DNA of 64,000 bases from Bacteroidota bacterium (GTDB lineage Bacteria; Bacteroidota; Bacteroidia; Chitinophagales; Chitinophagaceae), in the NCBI GenBank assembly GCA_016706595.1, contig JADJJH010000002.1, positions 1,054,001-1,118,000 on the forward strand, in the 5' to 3' direction. Positions 52,686 to 61,840 of this stretch are shown here, piece by piece. The position numbers were made by a program, and so were the translations under genes. How positions within the stretch are numbered: position 1 is the stretch's first letter; every line of letters starts with the position of its first letter. The notes beneath the pieces were generated by a model. It had not been told where the DNA came from, searched no databases, and saw nothing but the letters and a program-made list of their open reading frames with translations.

Positions 52686-53672
52686 TCAATTAAGAAACCA
52701 ACTATGTCCAGGATTTTCCAATTCAAAACGAATCTGCTCCACAAAATTATAGGCATTTACAGAGCGATCTAAAAATGAATCGATGTAACTGCTTTTGTTA
52801 CTTCCCGTAAACAGTTGAAGCAATCTCCAAAGATTTATTCTTTGATTGATGTTACAACCAAAATTCTCATCTCTATAAAATTCTTTCACAATACTGTTGA
52901 TTTGGGTATCGTTAAAAAGTAACGGTCGAATTTTATTCTTCGCGTCGGAAGGGAGGTAAGGCAGTAGCCTACATTTGCCAACCAATAATGCAAACTGAGT
53001 TTCAGACAATTCTAACTCAGCCAGCCTTCTCAGATGATGCAAATGATGAGAGCTATTATAGTTTTGAAATAAGTTATACATCAATGCCTTCAACTGACTT
53101 AAACTTCTTACTCCGACATTGCCAGTATATCCATCTGACCATGTCTGAAGGTTGCAACACAGCTTATTTTGGAATCCAATAAAGAATGAAAAGTGTTCAT
53201 CTGTCACTCCTTTTCTGCCATTAAGATTATCCAAATTAAAGCCCTTAATGCCCCCAACTGTTAGGGAAAGTGGACTTCCTTCAATTGTACTTTTTATTTC
53301 AGGAATCTCAATGATAAATGCAGCTCTCTCGTAGTGTAATGTGATTTCATTCTCTTTAAGTTCATGAACTGCTTTATCCTTAGCCTCAGCGATTCGAGCT
53401 CTAATTGGATGGCTTAATCTTATGGATGGTGGAAGTATTAGATGGTCTCGAAATATATCATGTACCACTTCATTGCAAACCTCGATGAACTCAGCTATTG
53501 AGATCAGTCTCTCATTAGTCCTTGCGAAGACAGGGATTGTATGTTTGTTCCTGATTTCATCAAGTGTTGCATGGATCGTATTTGCCTCAATAAAAGGCTT
53601 ACTTGTCGAAACAAGATTGTCGATACTTTCTATCTGTTCAAATTTAACTGGTACTAACTGAAGTGTGTCCAT
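52686..53672 (-). CDS. DUF3871 family protein
   Basis: This 328-aa protein matches DUF3871, a family I know from Bacteroidota mobile elements. Conserved parts are KPFIEANTIHATLDEIRNKHTIPVFARTNE, SIAEFIEVCNEV, and PLSLTVGGIKGFNLDNLNGRKG. The function is unknown. The ATG at 53672 gives MDTLQLVPVKFEQIE, the family start. It overlaps the upstream ATPase gene by 29 bases, so the two are a unit. Confidence 0.85.
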   Translation of the reverse strand: MDTLQLVPVKFEQIESIDNLVSTSKPFIEANTIHATLDEIRNKHTIPVFARTNERLISIAEFIEVCNEVVHDIFRDHLILPPSIRLSHPIRARIAEAKDKAVHELKENEITLHYERAAFIIEIPEIKSTIEGSPLSLTVGGIKGFNLDNLNGRKGVTDEHFSFFIGFQNKLCCNLQTWSDGYTGNVGVRSLSQLKALMYNLFQNYNSSHHLHHLRRLAELELSETQFALLVGKCRLLPYLPSDAKNKIRPLLFNDTQINSIVKEFYRDENFGCNINQRINLWRLLQLFTGSNKSSYIDSFLDRSVNAYNFVEQIRFELENPGHSWFLN

Positions 53673-54561
53673 TTTGGTGTGATTTTGAGATTTGAGCAAT
53701 AGGATTTGTAGATGGTGTAAGTTCATCACGTCTAATAGCGAAATAGCTTCTATAGTCTGATTGAAGATGCTGAGAGCAAGTGCCATACAATTCGATTAAT
53801 TCCTTTATTGTAGAGCAATTACTAATTTGTACTTCTAGCGGTACTTCTACTTCATTATTGTTTGTAGATTGTGGTGTAATAGATTCTCCACTTTCGCACC
53901 ACTGTAAAATTTTCTTACCAGTATCAGAAGTAATCTTAAATTCTGGATGACCTGAAAATAGCTGAGTTCTATCCTTACTAGCAGATGCATTGTGTTTAAT
54001 ATCCAAATCTAGTACTATGGTGAACTCATAGTCCATTCCTTCTCTGGTGACACCTTTTAATCCAACTTTTTCGGGTACCATCTTACCATTCTTCTCTGTA
54101 AGCACGTAATCTTGTTTACTTCGAATGGTACCTAGTACATGGCATGGTGAATGCAATATTGTTTGAATAAAATTGTTGTGCCTAGGTGTTAGCTTACTCC
54201 AGTTAGTAAATGAATTACCTACCATGTTTGAATGAATATCAAGGATGCCACCAGAGCCTTCCCATTCGTGTGAGATGCTATCAATAATGATTACTTCCAT
54301 ACCTGATGCTTCGCAAAGTTTAATAGCTTCACAATACTTTTCAGGTGTGAAAGGAGCTCCGATATTTACTACATTATACTTACCTAGGTGAGAGTACAAT
54401 TCAGCTGAGTGATTCTCGGTATCGATCACAACAATCTTACTGTAGTTTCCACAAATGCCATAAGCAAGTAGTAAAGCACTCATGGTTTTACCTGAGCCAC
54501 TAGGCCCTTGTAGTGCAAGTTTAATTTTAGCCTTCTTGCGACTGGCTTGTTCAATTTTCAT
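53644..54561 (-). CDS. AAA/RecA-like ATPase (AAA_24, phage-type)
   Basis: This 305-aa protein has a RecA-type P-loop, ALQGPSGSGKTMSALLLAYG, followed by IVVIDTENHSAELY and the Walker B segment MEVIIIDSISHEWEG. This architecture is shared by phage nucleotide-binding proteins of the AAA_24/Sak4-like group, some of which aid single-strand annealing. The C-terminal 80 residues are polar and low-complexity. The gene overlaps DUF3871 and may assist replication or recombination of the island. Confidence 0.82.
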   Translation of the reverse strand: MKIEQASRKKAKIKLALQGPSGSGKTMSALLLAYGICGNYSKIVVIDTENHSAELYSHLGKYNVVNIGAPFTPEKYCEAIKLCEASGMEVIIIDSISHEWEGSGGILDIHSNMVGNSFTNWSKLTPRHNNFIQTILHSPCHVLGTIRSKQDYVLTEKNGKMVPEKVGLKGVTREGMDYEFTIVLDLDIKHNASASKDRTQLFSGHPEFKITSDTGKKILQWCESGESITPQSTNNNEVEVPLEVQISNCSTIKELIELYGTCSQHLQSDYRSYFAIRRDELTPSTNPIAQISKSHQNGHTSVSTS

Positions 54562-54581
54562 ATTTAGTTTATTTAAAGGTT

Positions 54582-54614
54582 AAAAAAAGAGGGCCATCCA
54601 ATCTGGACAGCCCC
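54582..54614 (-). terminator. Terminator-like hairpin between two leftward island genes
   Basis: On the minus strand GGGGCTGTCC and GGATGGCCC pair with two wobble pairs across a 5-base loop, then TCTTTTTTT follows. It separates the gene ending at 54653 from the ATPase gene starting at 54561, so the latter may depend on readthrough or on its own promoter. Confidence 0.7.
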
Positions 54615-54652
54615 ATTCATAGGATAACTGGTTAGGTTATCAATAAGGTAGC

Positions 54653-55258
54653 TTATGCTAAATCCATTAGCTCGGAAACGTTTTTACGTTCAACTAAAAC
54701 AGTTCTATCAACAAGTACTACTGGAGTTTCTTGATTGAATTCAAGAGCTTCGAATGGGTTGATGCTTGTTAAAGAACTTGCCGAAACTTCTTTAACAGAA
54801 ATTGATTTCGGATCAATCGTTACCAACATACCATTGTCTGTTTCTATCTGTTGCAGGTTCGCATTTATTTGATCGCCATTCGACAAGTTTTCAAAATGCT
54901 TTGAGTTGCTAAGGATCGAAAAAGACATTGTTACAGCATTTAGAAAGGCATTGTAATAATCTGCAGCATCTTGCTTACGTCCTTCTGCTTCTGCTAGCAT
55001 CCCTTTTTTCAAGTACTCCTGAGATGTAGGATTCTTGAACCCAGATGGAGAGAGATAGTCGGTGTTGAATATCTTCTTGCGAAGGACTTCACCGCTACCA
55101 TCGGCAGACATAACATACTGCCCTAAACCATCACGAACGTCTAGTATAGTGCCAGATCCTTTAATGGTGAATAATTTGCGTACTCCATTCTTTACCTCTT
55201 CAGGTGTGAGTTCGCGTTTGTTTTGGAAAGCTTTTAAAGTGCTTTCTTTTGTCCACAT
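54653..55258 (-). CDS. Island protein of unknown function
   Basis: This 201-aa protein starts MWTKESTLKAFQNKRELTPEEVKNG at 55258; the frame is open 13 codons further upstream. It has no signal peptide. One part, EYLKKGMLAEAEGRKQDAADYYNAFLNAVTMSFSIL, is helical and TPR-like. It resembles proteins in similar Bacteroidota islands by position only. Confidence 0.55.
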   Translation of the reverse strand: MWTKESTLKAFQNKRELTPEEVKNGVRKLFTIKGSGTILDVRDGLGQYVMSADGSGEVLRKKIFNTDYLSPSGFKNPTSQEYLKKGMLAEAEGRKQDAADYYNAFLNAVTMSFSILSNSKHFENLSNGDQINANLQQIETDNGMLVTIDPKSISVKEVSASSLTSINPFEALEFNQETPVVLVDRTVLVERKNVSELMDLA

Positions 55259-56337
55259 GATAATGGAGGTTCTGATTTGTTTTTCTTGATGTAACATACT
55301 TTGTAAAGGTTTTTAGTGTGCATCTATTAGTACAGCTTACCACCGAGCACTGATGATATGAGGTTTTGGAAGAAATAAATTAGCCTGAAAAGAAAACGTC
55401 TTGGCTGTAAAAAGCTCTTCGTTTCAATTGAGGCTGGGGCATTGTCTTTCCAAAACTTAGTAGGGGGCCTTCTTATGAGGTGGTAGTAAATGCTTAAGCA
55501 GTACTCGGTTATTAGAGTCTTAGTAAGAAGTACATTTAATTGTATCTAAGGGGGGCTTCTTTATAAAATTCATCTACCTACAAAACCTAGAGACTTCTAT
55601 ATTTTTATAAATAAAAAATTTTGGGTACCTGAAATTCTATCTGAATTTTGAATGAAGTATCCATTACTATAAATCATATAGCAAAAGCAAGTTGTAAGAA
55701 AATTTATAGTTGTTTAAAAAATGTAATCTTCATTAAAAAGTTGCTTGCCCTAGCTTGAATTGGTGGCTAATTTGTCACATAGACCAATTCAATTTGGTAA
55801 TTTGAAATGCTTTCTTAAATACAAAATGTGAGTTAAAGCTTCTAAATAATTAAGGAACTCACTTTGCAAGTTTTAAACGATTGAGAATTGGCAGTTTAAG
55901 TATGTTGTGGACTCAGAGGCTTAAGTGAGTTATAAATGGAATTTCTACTTGCTTACCCTGCCTTACCCAAAACTCTAATGTTAAAGCAAACTTCTAAAAA
56001 TCACAGAACACAGTCCTATAAAGGCTTTTAGCTAAATAATTTTAATGCAATTAGGAATTTGAGGGTAAGAGGGTGAGTAGGGTAAGGTATTTATAGAAAG
56101 TAAAGAGTTAGAATAAGTATATAATATAGCCATAGGAGTAAGTTATAAGTTTATCGAAAATATGCTTACCCACCTTACCCACTTACCCGTTTTAGGCTGA
56201 CAAACTGAAACACTGCAGGAACATGTGAACTACCTTTAGTCTAGCGAGATGTATGGCTTTACTCTGGAATATGACACTTAGTTCTTCTAGATATATAGAT
56301 TTACTCTACACTAAGTGTCATAAATGGGGAATGTACG
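55259..56337. other. Non-coding 1.1 kb with GGGTAA-rich clusters; candidate replication origin
   Basis: No open frame of note is present. AT content is high in 55560-55900. Three clusters of TTACCC-type repeats occur: GCTTACCCTGCCTTACCC near 55952, GGGTAAGAGGGTGAGTAGGG near 56065, and GCTTACCCACCTTACCC near 56165. A fourth, at about 58549, lies upstream of the helicase gene. TATGACACTTAGT (56270-56282) and ACTAAGTGTCATA (56310-56322) are a perfect 13-bp inverted repeat just after the helicase stop. Confidence 0.5.
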
Positions 56338-58374
56338 TTATTCGAGCAGCATACTTTCGAACAAATCTCCTATCTCTTCGGCGGACATTGAAGTTTTCAA
56401 AACTTCGAGTTTGTAAGGATTATAGTCTTTGATTGTATGCTTTCCTTCAGTGCTGTTATTTTTATTATTATTGTTCTTTGTGCAACTACATAGATTGTTC
56501 AAGAGCCTAACAGCCTTTATCTCAGAATCAACTTTCGTAGGTAAATTACATTCAACAAAGTACTGATTAAGTTTATTCATGATTTCTTTGCTAGTATGAA
56601 CTGACCTTAAAGGAAAGTGGTATGTGAACCTTTGTTTAAAAAGGCTTGAATCAGCTGAACAGCAAAATTGAGCAGAAAAAATAAGCCTATTATATATCCT
56701 GCTATCTTTTCTATCTCTCAAAGTACTTTCCATCTTTTCAAGGAGATTAAACTTCTCAAGATTAGGTGATAGTTTCCTAAAATCATTTACGATTTCCTTC
56801 TGTAGTTTGGTGAGGCCATTATCATTAGAAAAGTCAATTGCTTCACCCTTCTGCAATGCTTCTCTAATTCGATTCATCATAGTTTCAACTTGCGTGTTTC
56901 TATCGATTTGAGTTACATCTTCTATATCAACAGTGATTGAGACAATATTAGTTATAGTTACAACCTTATTTCCGCTCGCGATTAAAGCTTTCTTAAGTGC
57001 ATCACTTTTCTTGTATAATTCTCTTTGTACCCGCTTAGTTTCCAAGTAGGCATCGATGTTCAAGTACGAAATCGAAAGCAGTCCACTCCTTTCCCGTTTG
57101 GTGAATTTCATACCCAGGTCCTCTAAGGCAGTTGACATACGATCGATGAACTGATCATAAATAATTAACAATGCCGTATGTTTTGAGAAATGTTTCTTTA
57201 TGCAGTTAAAAGCTTCAATCTGCGAACTCGCCATATCAATCAATTCTTCTTTGGTATAGATTTTGGAATCCTTGATACCTGAATCATGTAATATCGTTTC
57301 AGATAAAAGTTGGGTTCTGCATCTTCCTGCAATCTGTTTAAGTCGTCTGTCGGAAAGGGAATGAATTTCATTACCAGTTCCAGATATAGAAATCAGGTGG
57401 TAAGGCTCATTAATATCGAAACCGGTAAAATAAGCAGAAGTGAAAAAATTCAGTTTAAACCCCAACTGATCACTGTCTAGTTCTTTGAAATAGTTACCTA
57501 CTTTGTTCTTGCTTGCAGTACTGCAGTATATTCCGATCTCATCTACTTTAATATATCCCTTTTTAACAAGAGCCTGAGCCACATTATAACATCCATTTAC
57601 AGAGTTATATGCGACGAATATTTTATCACTTGGATTTGATCGTAAACGGTCAAAAATCATTCCTGCTGCCAGGTCAATCAACTTATTATTAGTAGTTGTA
57701 GAGCAAATCCCAATATTTCTAGGACGGAGTGTATCATATTTCAGAAAGGTAATGGGTTCTTGCAAAGTAGGATCTGAGAAATCAATTCGTGTTGCCGATA
57801 ACATTGCCCTGCTCGATATTGGAAACTTCTTATAAACTGTAAAGCATTCTTCCATTCTCTTTCTATACGTGCTGTCTAGCTGCAAAGAATCCACTTCATC
57901 AATTAGAAGGAAGTACTTATTGTATACTTCTTCTCCTATGGCATCAATCACTTTAAGCAGACTGTCAGCTACAACTATGATCTTCTTGAATTTAGGTAGC
58001 TTCTTCAGAACATACGCTTGAATTTCCTTTGTTGATACACTCTTGTTCTTGTGAAACTTTGTATTACTTCCTACATACAAGGCTTCATGCTTGAGTGCTT
58101 TACTGGATGCTGTTATTTTGATAGGCTCAACAATGATGGAGTTCCGGCCAGAGATTAATTCAAGCGTGGTGGCACCCATGCCTGTTTCATCTTTGTAAAC
58201 GAGACCGCTAGGAAGGAAGGTGAAGGCTTCGGACAGTTTGGTATCTTTATTTGTTTCTGGATTATTTCTAACCAATATAATCTCAGTATGCTTGGGTAGT
58301 ACTTTAGTTGAAACTACCAAAGCTTTATTCTTGATATTATTTTTATCTGGCTTCAAAATATCCCCAATTAGCAA
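56338..58374 (-). CDS. Superfamily 2-like helicase with altered Walker A
   Basis: This 678-aa protein has the outline of a DEAD/DEAH-type helicase found in Bacteroidota mobile elements. The nucleotide-binding loop is DETGMGATTLEL, where the usual Lys of GxGKT is replaced by Ala. Walker B is YFLLIDEVDSLQL, motif III-like SSRAMLSATR follows, and the C-terminal helicase half has FVAYNSVNGCYNVAQAL, FNFFTSAYFTGFDI-type strands and DRRLKQIAGRCRTQ (motif VI). With the P-loop altered it may bind but not turn over ATP normally. Confidence 0.75.
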   Translation of the reverse strand: MLIGDILKPDKNNIKNKALVVSTKVLPKHTEIILVRNNPETNKDTKLSEAFTFLPSGLVYKDETGMGATTLELISGRNSIIVEPIKITASSKALKHEALYVGSNTKFHKNKSVSTKEIQAYVLKKLPKFKKIIVVADSLLKVIDAIGEEVYNKYFLLIDEVDSLQLDSTYRKRMEECFTVYKKFPISSRAMLSATRIDFSDPTLQEPITFLKYDTLRPRNIGICSTTTNNKLIDLAAGMIFDRLRSNPSDKIFVAYNSVNGCYNVAQALVKKGYIKVDEIGIYCSTASKNKVGNYFKELDSDQLGFKLNFFTSAYFTGFDINEPYHLISISGTGNEIHSLSDRRLKQIAGRCRTQLLSETILHDSGIKDSKIYTKEELIDMASSQIEAFNCIKKHFSKHTALLIIYDQFIDRMSTALEDLGMKFTKRERSGLLSISYLNIDAYLETKRVQRELYKKSDALKKALIASGNKVVTITNIVSITVDIEDVTQIDRNTQVETMMNRIREALQKGEAIDFSNDNGLTKLQKEIVNDFRKLSPNLEKFNLLEKMESTLRDRKDSRIYNRLIFSAQFCCSADSSLFKQRFTYHFPLRSVHTSKEIMNKLNQYFVECNLPTKVDSEIKAVRLLNNLCSCTKNNNNKNNSTEGKHTIKDYNPYKLEVLKTSMSAEEIGDLFESMLLE

Positions 58375-58790
58375 TCTTTAAAAAAAACTGATACCACAAG
58401 TAGTTACATGATTTGTTTGAAAACAAATCTAATACATAAAGTAGACGAAAATAACCTAATATTTTTGATTCCTTAAATGTATCATGTCCGTCAAGTAAAG
58501 GAATCACCAACCCTGTTATTTGCCATTCATTTATTTACTAGGCTTACCCACCTCACCCACTTTGAAAAAATGGTAATACGCTTTATGTAATGCTCATGTA
58601 TAATGAAGTACTTAAATAATTTTACATGATGTCGACAAAATCCACTAAGAAGCGAGTTTTAAAATGCCACAGTTAAAAATTAAATATTGATGGCTAAAAA
58701 TTAAGTGTGAAAATTCTCACTTTAAGCTATAATAAATTAATCACTATTACTACCTTTATAGCGACCTGAAACTTTATCAACCAAATCAAA
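58375..58790. other. Intergenic region upstream of helicase gene
   Basis: It contains ATTTGTTTGAAAACAAAT (58410-58427), a short hairpin, and GCTTACCCACCTCACCC near 58549, which matches the clusters beyond the helicase gene. No coding frame is visible. It is divergent between the helicase and the small secreted protein. Confidence 0.45.
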
Positions 58791-59156
58791 ATGAAAAAAA
58801 TATCCGTTTTACTCGTCCTGTTTTTTATCACGTTTAATTGCGCAGCAACTACAATTGGCTGCAATGAATTGCTAAATTTTATTGTAAGCAAGGGTTACAC
58901 TAAATCTTCACTGAGTAGTTATGTACTTAATTCTTCTTGGCTTTATAAAGTCACAGCATATTCGTACAATAATGATATTTACGTAGTAGCTGAAGTTAAA
59001 CGAAGTGAGTATAGTTTTTCAACTGACACTTATATTTTTTGCGGAATCCTTAGCACAGCTTGGTCCAATTTCCAATACGGTTCTTATGGAGATTCTGAAT
59101 CCTACGGTTCACGTTTCAATAAATATATCATGGACTATAAATGTGATTGTGATTAA
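58791..59156 (+). CDS. Small secreted KTSC-like protein
   Basis: This 121-aa protein has a signal peptide (MKKISVLLVLFFITFNCAATT). The end, YIFCGILSTAWSNF, GSYGDSESYGSRFNKYI and DYKCDCD, is similar in layout to the KTSC domain, a small fold with a conserved S.G..F...I pattern. Five Cys in the mature region may form disulfides. The role is unknown. It precedes a second exported protein gene. Confidence 0.6.
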   Translation: MKKISVLLVLFFITFNCAATTIGCNELLNFIVSKGYTKSSLSSYVLNSSWLYKVTAYSYNNDIYVVAEVKRSEYSFSTDTYIFCGILSTAWSNFQYGSYGDSESYGSRFNKYIMDYKCDCD

Positions 59157-59257
59157 TTCAGTTATTGAATTTATTTACCAATCAAAAAGGTATTAGTATC
59201 AAATTTTTATCGGCATCAAATATTGAATATAAAAACTCATCTAAAATCAAAATACCA

Positions 59258-59899
59258 ATGAAACCCAATCTCACTTTTATATTACTTATATCTGCTAGTC
59301 TGTTCCTTATAAACGTTAAATCTGTTGCGCAGAAATATAAGAGAGGAAGTGTTTATGAATTAAATGTAGACAAGCTTAATAACTCCAATAATGTTACATG
59401 GTATGGATGGGATTTCTCAACTGTAAAAATTACCGACTTCATACCTAAAAGTGAGGTTGCCGATATCAAAGAGAGATACATCCCTGCTATGATTAAGCTT
59501 TTGAATAAGGAGTTTTCTGTAGATTGGGTCGATCGAAAATTAAACAAAGATACCTTTAGCTCAAACCTAAGCGAGATTCAAATGTTACATAATAAAATTG
59601 ATGAAACTACTCTAATTACATACGATGATTATGAATTGACGATTGATAGCATAAAAGCAATTGTTAGCTCTTATAAATTAAGTAAGAAAGATGGAATTGG
59701 CTTTGTGGTCATTATGGAAAACTTAAACAAACCAAATAGGATGGTATCTAGTTACCCAACATTTTTTGATATTAGCTCAAGAGAAATTCTATTAACTGCT
59801 AGGATGACTGGAAAACCTGGAAGTAAATATGGCTTTGTAAAATGGTGGGAAGAAGGCATTTTAGAAACTTTGTTCTATTTCATTCGAAAATATTACTAA
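59258..59899 (+). CDS. Exported protein of unknown function
   Basis: This 213-aa protein has a signal peptide (MKPNLTFILLISASLFLINVKSVAQ) and a mature part with alternating helices and strands, such as VADIKERYIPAMIKLLNKEFSVDWVDRKL and GIGFVVIMENLNK. No known motif is visible. The ATG at 59258 is chosen because the 31 upstream codons carry no signal. It lies 101 bases after the KTSC-like gene. Confidence 0.55.
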   Translation: MKPNLTFILLISASLFLINVKSVAQKYKRGSVYELNVDKLNNSNNVTWYGWDFSTVKITDFIPKSEVADIKERYIPAMIKLLNKEFSVDWVDRKLNKDTFSSNLSEIQMLHNKIDETTLITYDDYELTIDSIKAIVSSYKLSKKDGIGFVVIMENLNKPNRMVSSYPTFFDISSREILLTARMTGKPGSKYGFVKWWEEGILETLFYFIRKYY

Positions 59900-60184
59900 T
59901 GTTTAAAACTATAAATAATTAGTGGCGCGTTATTTTAAGTCATAAATACGTGTAATTTATTTGAGTTAGTATTTATTGGCAAAATATTACATCGCATATA
60001 AACAACTTCCTATATCAATTTATCTGCAGGTACCACTAAAACTTACCATTCGTAAGAAAAATTTATTCAGACGAAATTGCAAAGACAATTATCCCTAAAA
60101 GGCTTTATTCTATTCAGGAACGCGAATCTCTTGAAAAGAATAATTCTATTATATTACATTTGGATTTAATTGTAAATCTATGAT
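59900..60184. other. Intergenic region before the rmuC cassette
   Basis: The 285 bases are AT-rich with no visible gene or strong hairpin. The promoter of the cassette must lie here or be within the small ORF that follows. Confidence 0.4.
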
Positions 60185-60298
60185 ATGAAACCATGCTTAG
60201 CCGACCAAATTTATGAAGTAGCGAAAGATGAGAAGCTTGCAAATGAAGCTATGCAGGTAGCAGAGAAAAAAATAAACTTTAAAAAGAGTAAAAAGTAG
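60185..60298 (+). CDS. 37-aa ORF translationally coupled to rmuC
   Basis: ATG at 60185 opens a 37-codon frame, MKPCLADQIYEVAKDEKLANE and a lysine-rich end, whose stop TAG shares its last base with the GTG of rmuC (TAGTG). The overlap suggests coupled translation, as with leader peptides or small subunits. I do not recognise it; it could also be the remnant of a longer gene. Confidence 0.5.
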   Translation: MKPCLADQIYEVAKDEKLANEAMQVAEKKINFKKSKK

Positions 60299-61830
60299 TG
60301 GAAACAACCTTATTAATAGTCATCTGTGTATTGCTGCTTATAGCGATTTTACTCATTATTGTTTTCAGAAACAGAAGCAGCAATGAATTACCCTTATTGC
60401 AAAATAAGGTAACTGAATTACAAACCAGCCTTTCTAAAATTGAAACCAACCTTAAAGAAGACTTTCGCATTAACCGTGAAGAAAATGCTACCATAGCAAA
60501 GGATAACAGAAAAGAGTTGAACGATACGTTGATTGGTTTTAAAGGGGAACAATCACAAACCTTAAAAACAATTACGGAGCAAAGCCAGAATGCTTTAAAA
60601 GAAATTAATAAAACACTTGATGAAAAAGTTGGAGCCTTGATTACAAAAATTGATGCCAACAATAAAATCAACCGTGAAGAGCTTACTAAAAACATTACTG
60701 ATTTTTCAGGAGCCAATGTTACGCAATTAGATAAAATAAATAATCAATCAAAAGAAGACAACAAGCTTATTCGTGAAGCCTTAGTAAATGCATTTAAAGA
60801 CTTTCAAAAAACATTTAATGATAATATTAAATCATTTAATGATTTACAAAAAGAAAAGTTTGCATTAATGGAAAATAAACAAAATGAATTAGTGAAAGGA
60901 ACAGAATTGAAACTAGAATCAATTCGTACTACAGTAGAAGAAAAGTTAGAAAAAACTCTCAGCGAACGATTAGGACAAAGTTTTGAAACAGTAGGCAAAC
61001 AACTCATTGAAGTGCAAAAAGGTTTGGGCGAAATGCAAACAATTGCAACCGATGTAGGTGGTTTGAAAAAAGTATTAAGCAATGTAAAACTGAGAGGTGG
61101 TGTAGGTGAAGTACAATTGGCATTATTGCTAGAACAAATTTTGGCGCCTAATCAATATGATGCCAATGTAAAAACCAAAAAGGGAAGCTCAGACCCTGTT
61201 GAGTTTGCCATTAAATTACCTGGAAGAAGCCAAGACGAAAATGAATTTGTGTATTTACCTATAGATGCAAAATTTCCTAAAGACACCTATGAGCATTTAA
61301 TTGCTGCATATGAAAATGCAATTCCAGATGATATAGAGGCAGCTACAAAAAACCTAGAGACAACCATTAAAAAAATGGCTAAAGATATTAGAGATAAATA
61401 CCTTGACCCACCCAATACGACCGATTTTGCCATTATGTTTCTACCATTTGAAAGTATTTATGCAGAAGTAATAAGACGCAGCTCTTTGATAGACCAACTT
61501 AGAACTGAATTTAAAATTACGGTTGCTGGTCCTACCACTTTGATGGCAATATTAAATAGCTTACAAATGGGCTTTAGAACCTTGGCTTTACAAAAACGAA
61601 GTAGCGAAGTATGGCAAGTACTATCCAATGTAAAAAAGGAATTTGAAACATTTGGGGGCTTATTAGAAAAAGCACAAAAAAATATCCAAACAGGTTTAGG
61701 ACAATTGGATGATGTGGTAGGAACTAGAACCCGTGCCATTAATAGACAATTAAAAAATGTGGAATCTCTTCCATCTGTTGATGCTGAATCACTTTTGCCA
61801 GAAATAATCGAAACCAAATTAATAAACTAA
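60298..61830 (+). CDS. rmuC: RmuC-family DNA recombination protein
   Basis: This 510-aa protein has an N-terminal membrane anchor (residues 4-23), a long coiled coil (about 30-260) and the RmuC nuclease-fold domain (about 265-470), with LRGGVGEVQLALLLEQIL, the core VYLPIDAKFPKDTYEHL and DFAIMFLPFESIYAEVI. RmuC limits inversions at short repeats and is related to PD-(D/E)XK nucleases. It uses a GTG start. The next gene follows 10 bases later. Here it is not in a housekeeping context but in a cassette with DUF262. Confidence 0.93.
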   Translation: METTLLIVICVLLLIAILLIIVFRNRSSNELPLLQNKVTELQTSLSKIETNLKEDFRINREENATIAKDNRKELNDTLIGFKGEQSQTLKTITEQSQNALKEINKTLDEKVGALITKIDANNKINREELTKNITDFSGANVTQLDKINNQSKEDNKLIREALVNAFKDFQKTFNDNIKSFNDLQKEKFALMENKQNELVKGTELKLESIRTTVEEKLEKTLSERLGQSFETVGKQLIEVQKGLGEMQTIATDVGGLKKVLSNVKLRGGVGEVQLALLLEQILAPNQYDANVKTKKGSSDPVEFAIKLPGRSQDENEFVYLPIDAKFPKDTYEHLIAAYENAIPDDIEAATKNLETTIKKMAKDIRDKYLDPPNTTDFAIMFLPFESIYAEVIRRSSLIDQLRTEFKITVAGPTTLMAILNSLQMGFRTLALQKRSSEVWQVLSNVKKEFETFGGLLEKAQKNIQTGLGQLDDVVGTRTRAINRQLKNVESLPSVDAESLLPEIIETKLIN

Positions 61831-61840
61831 AATAGATAAT

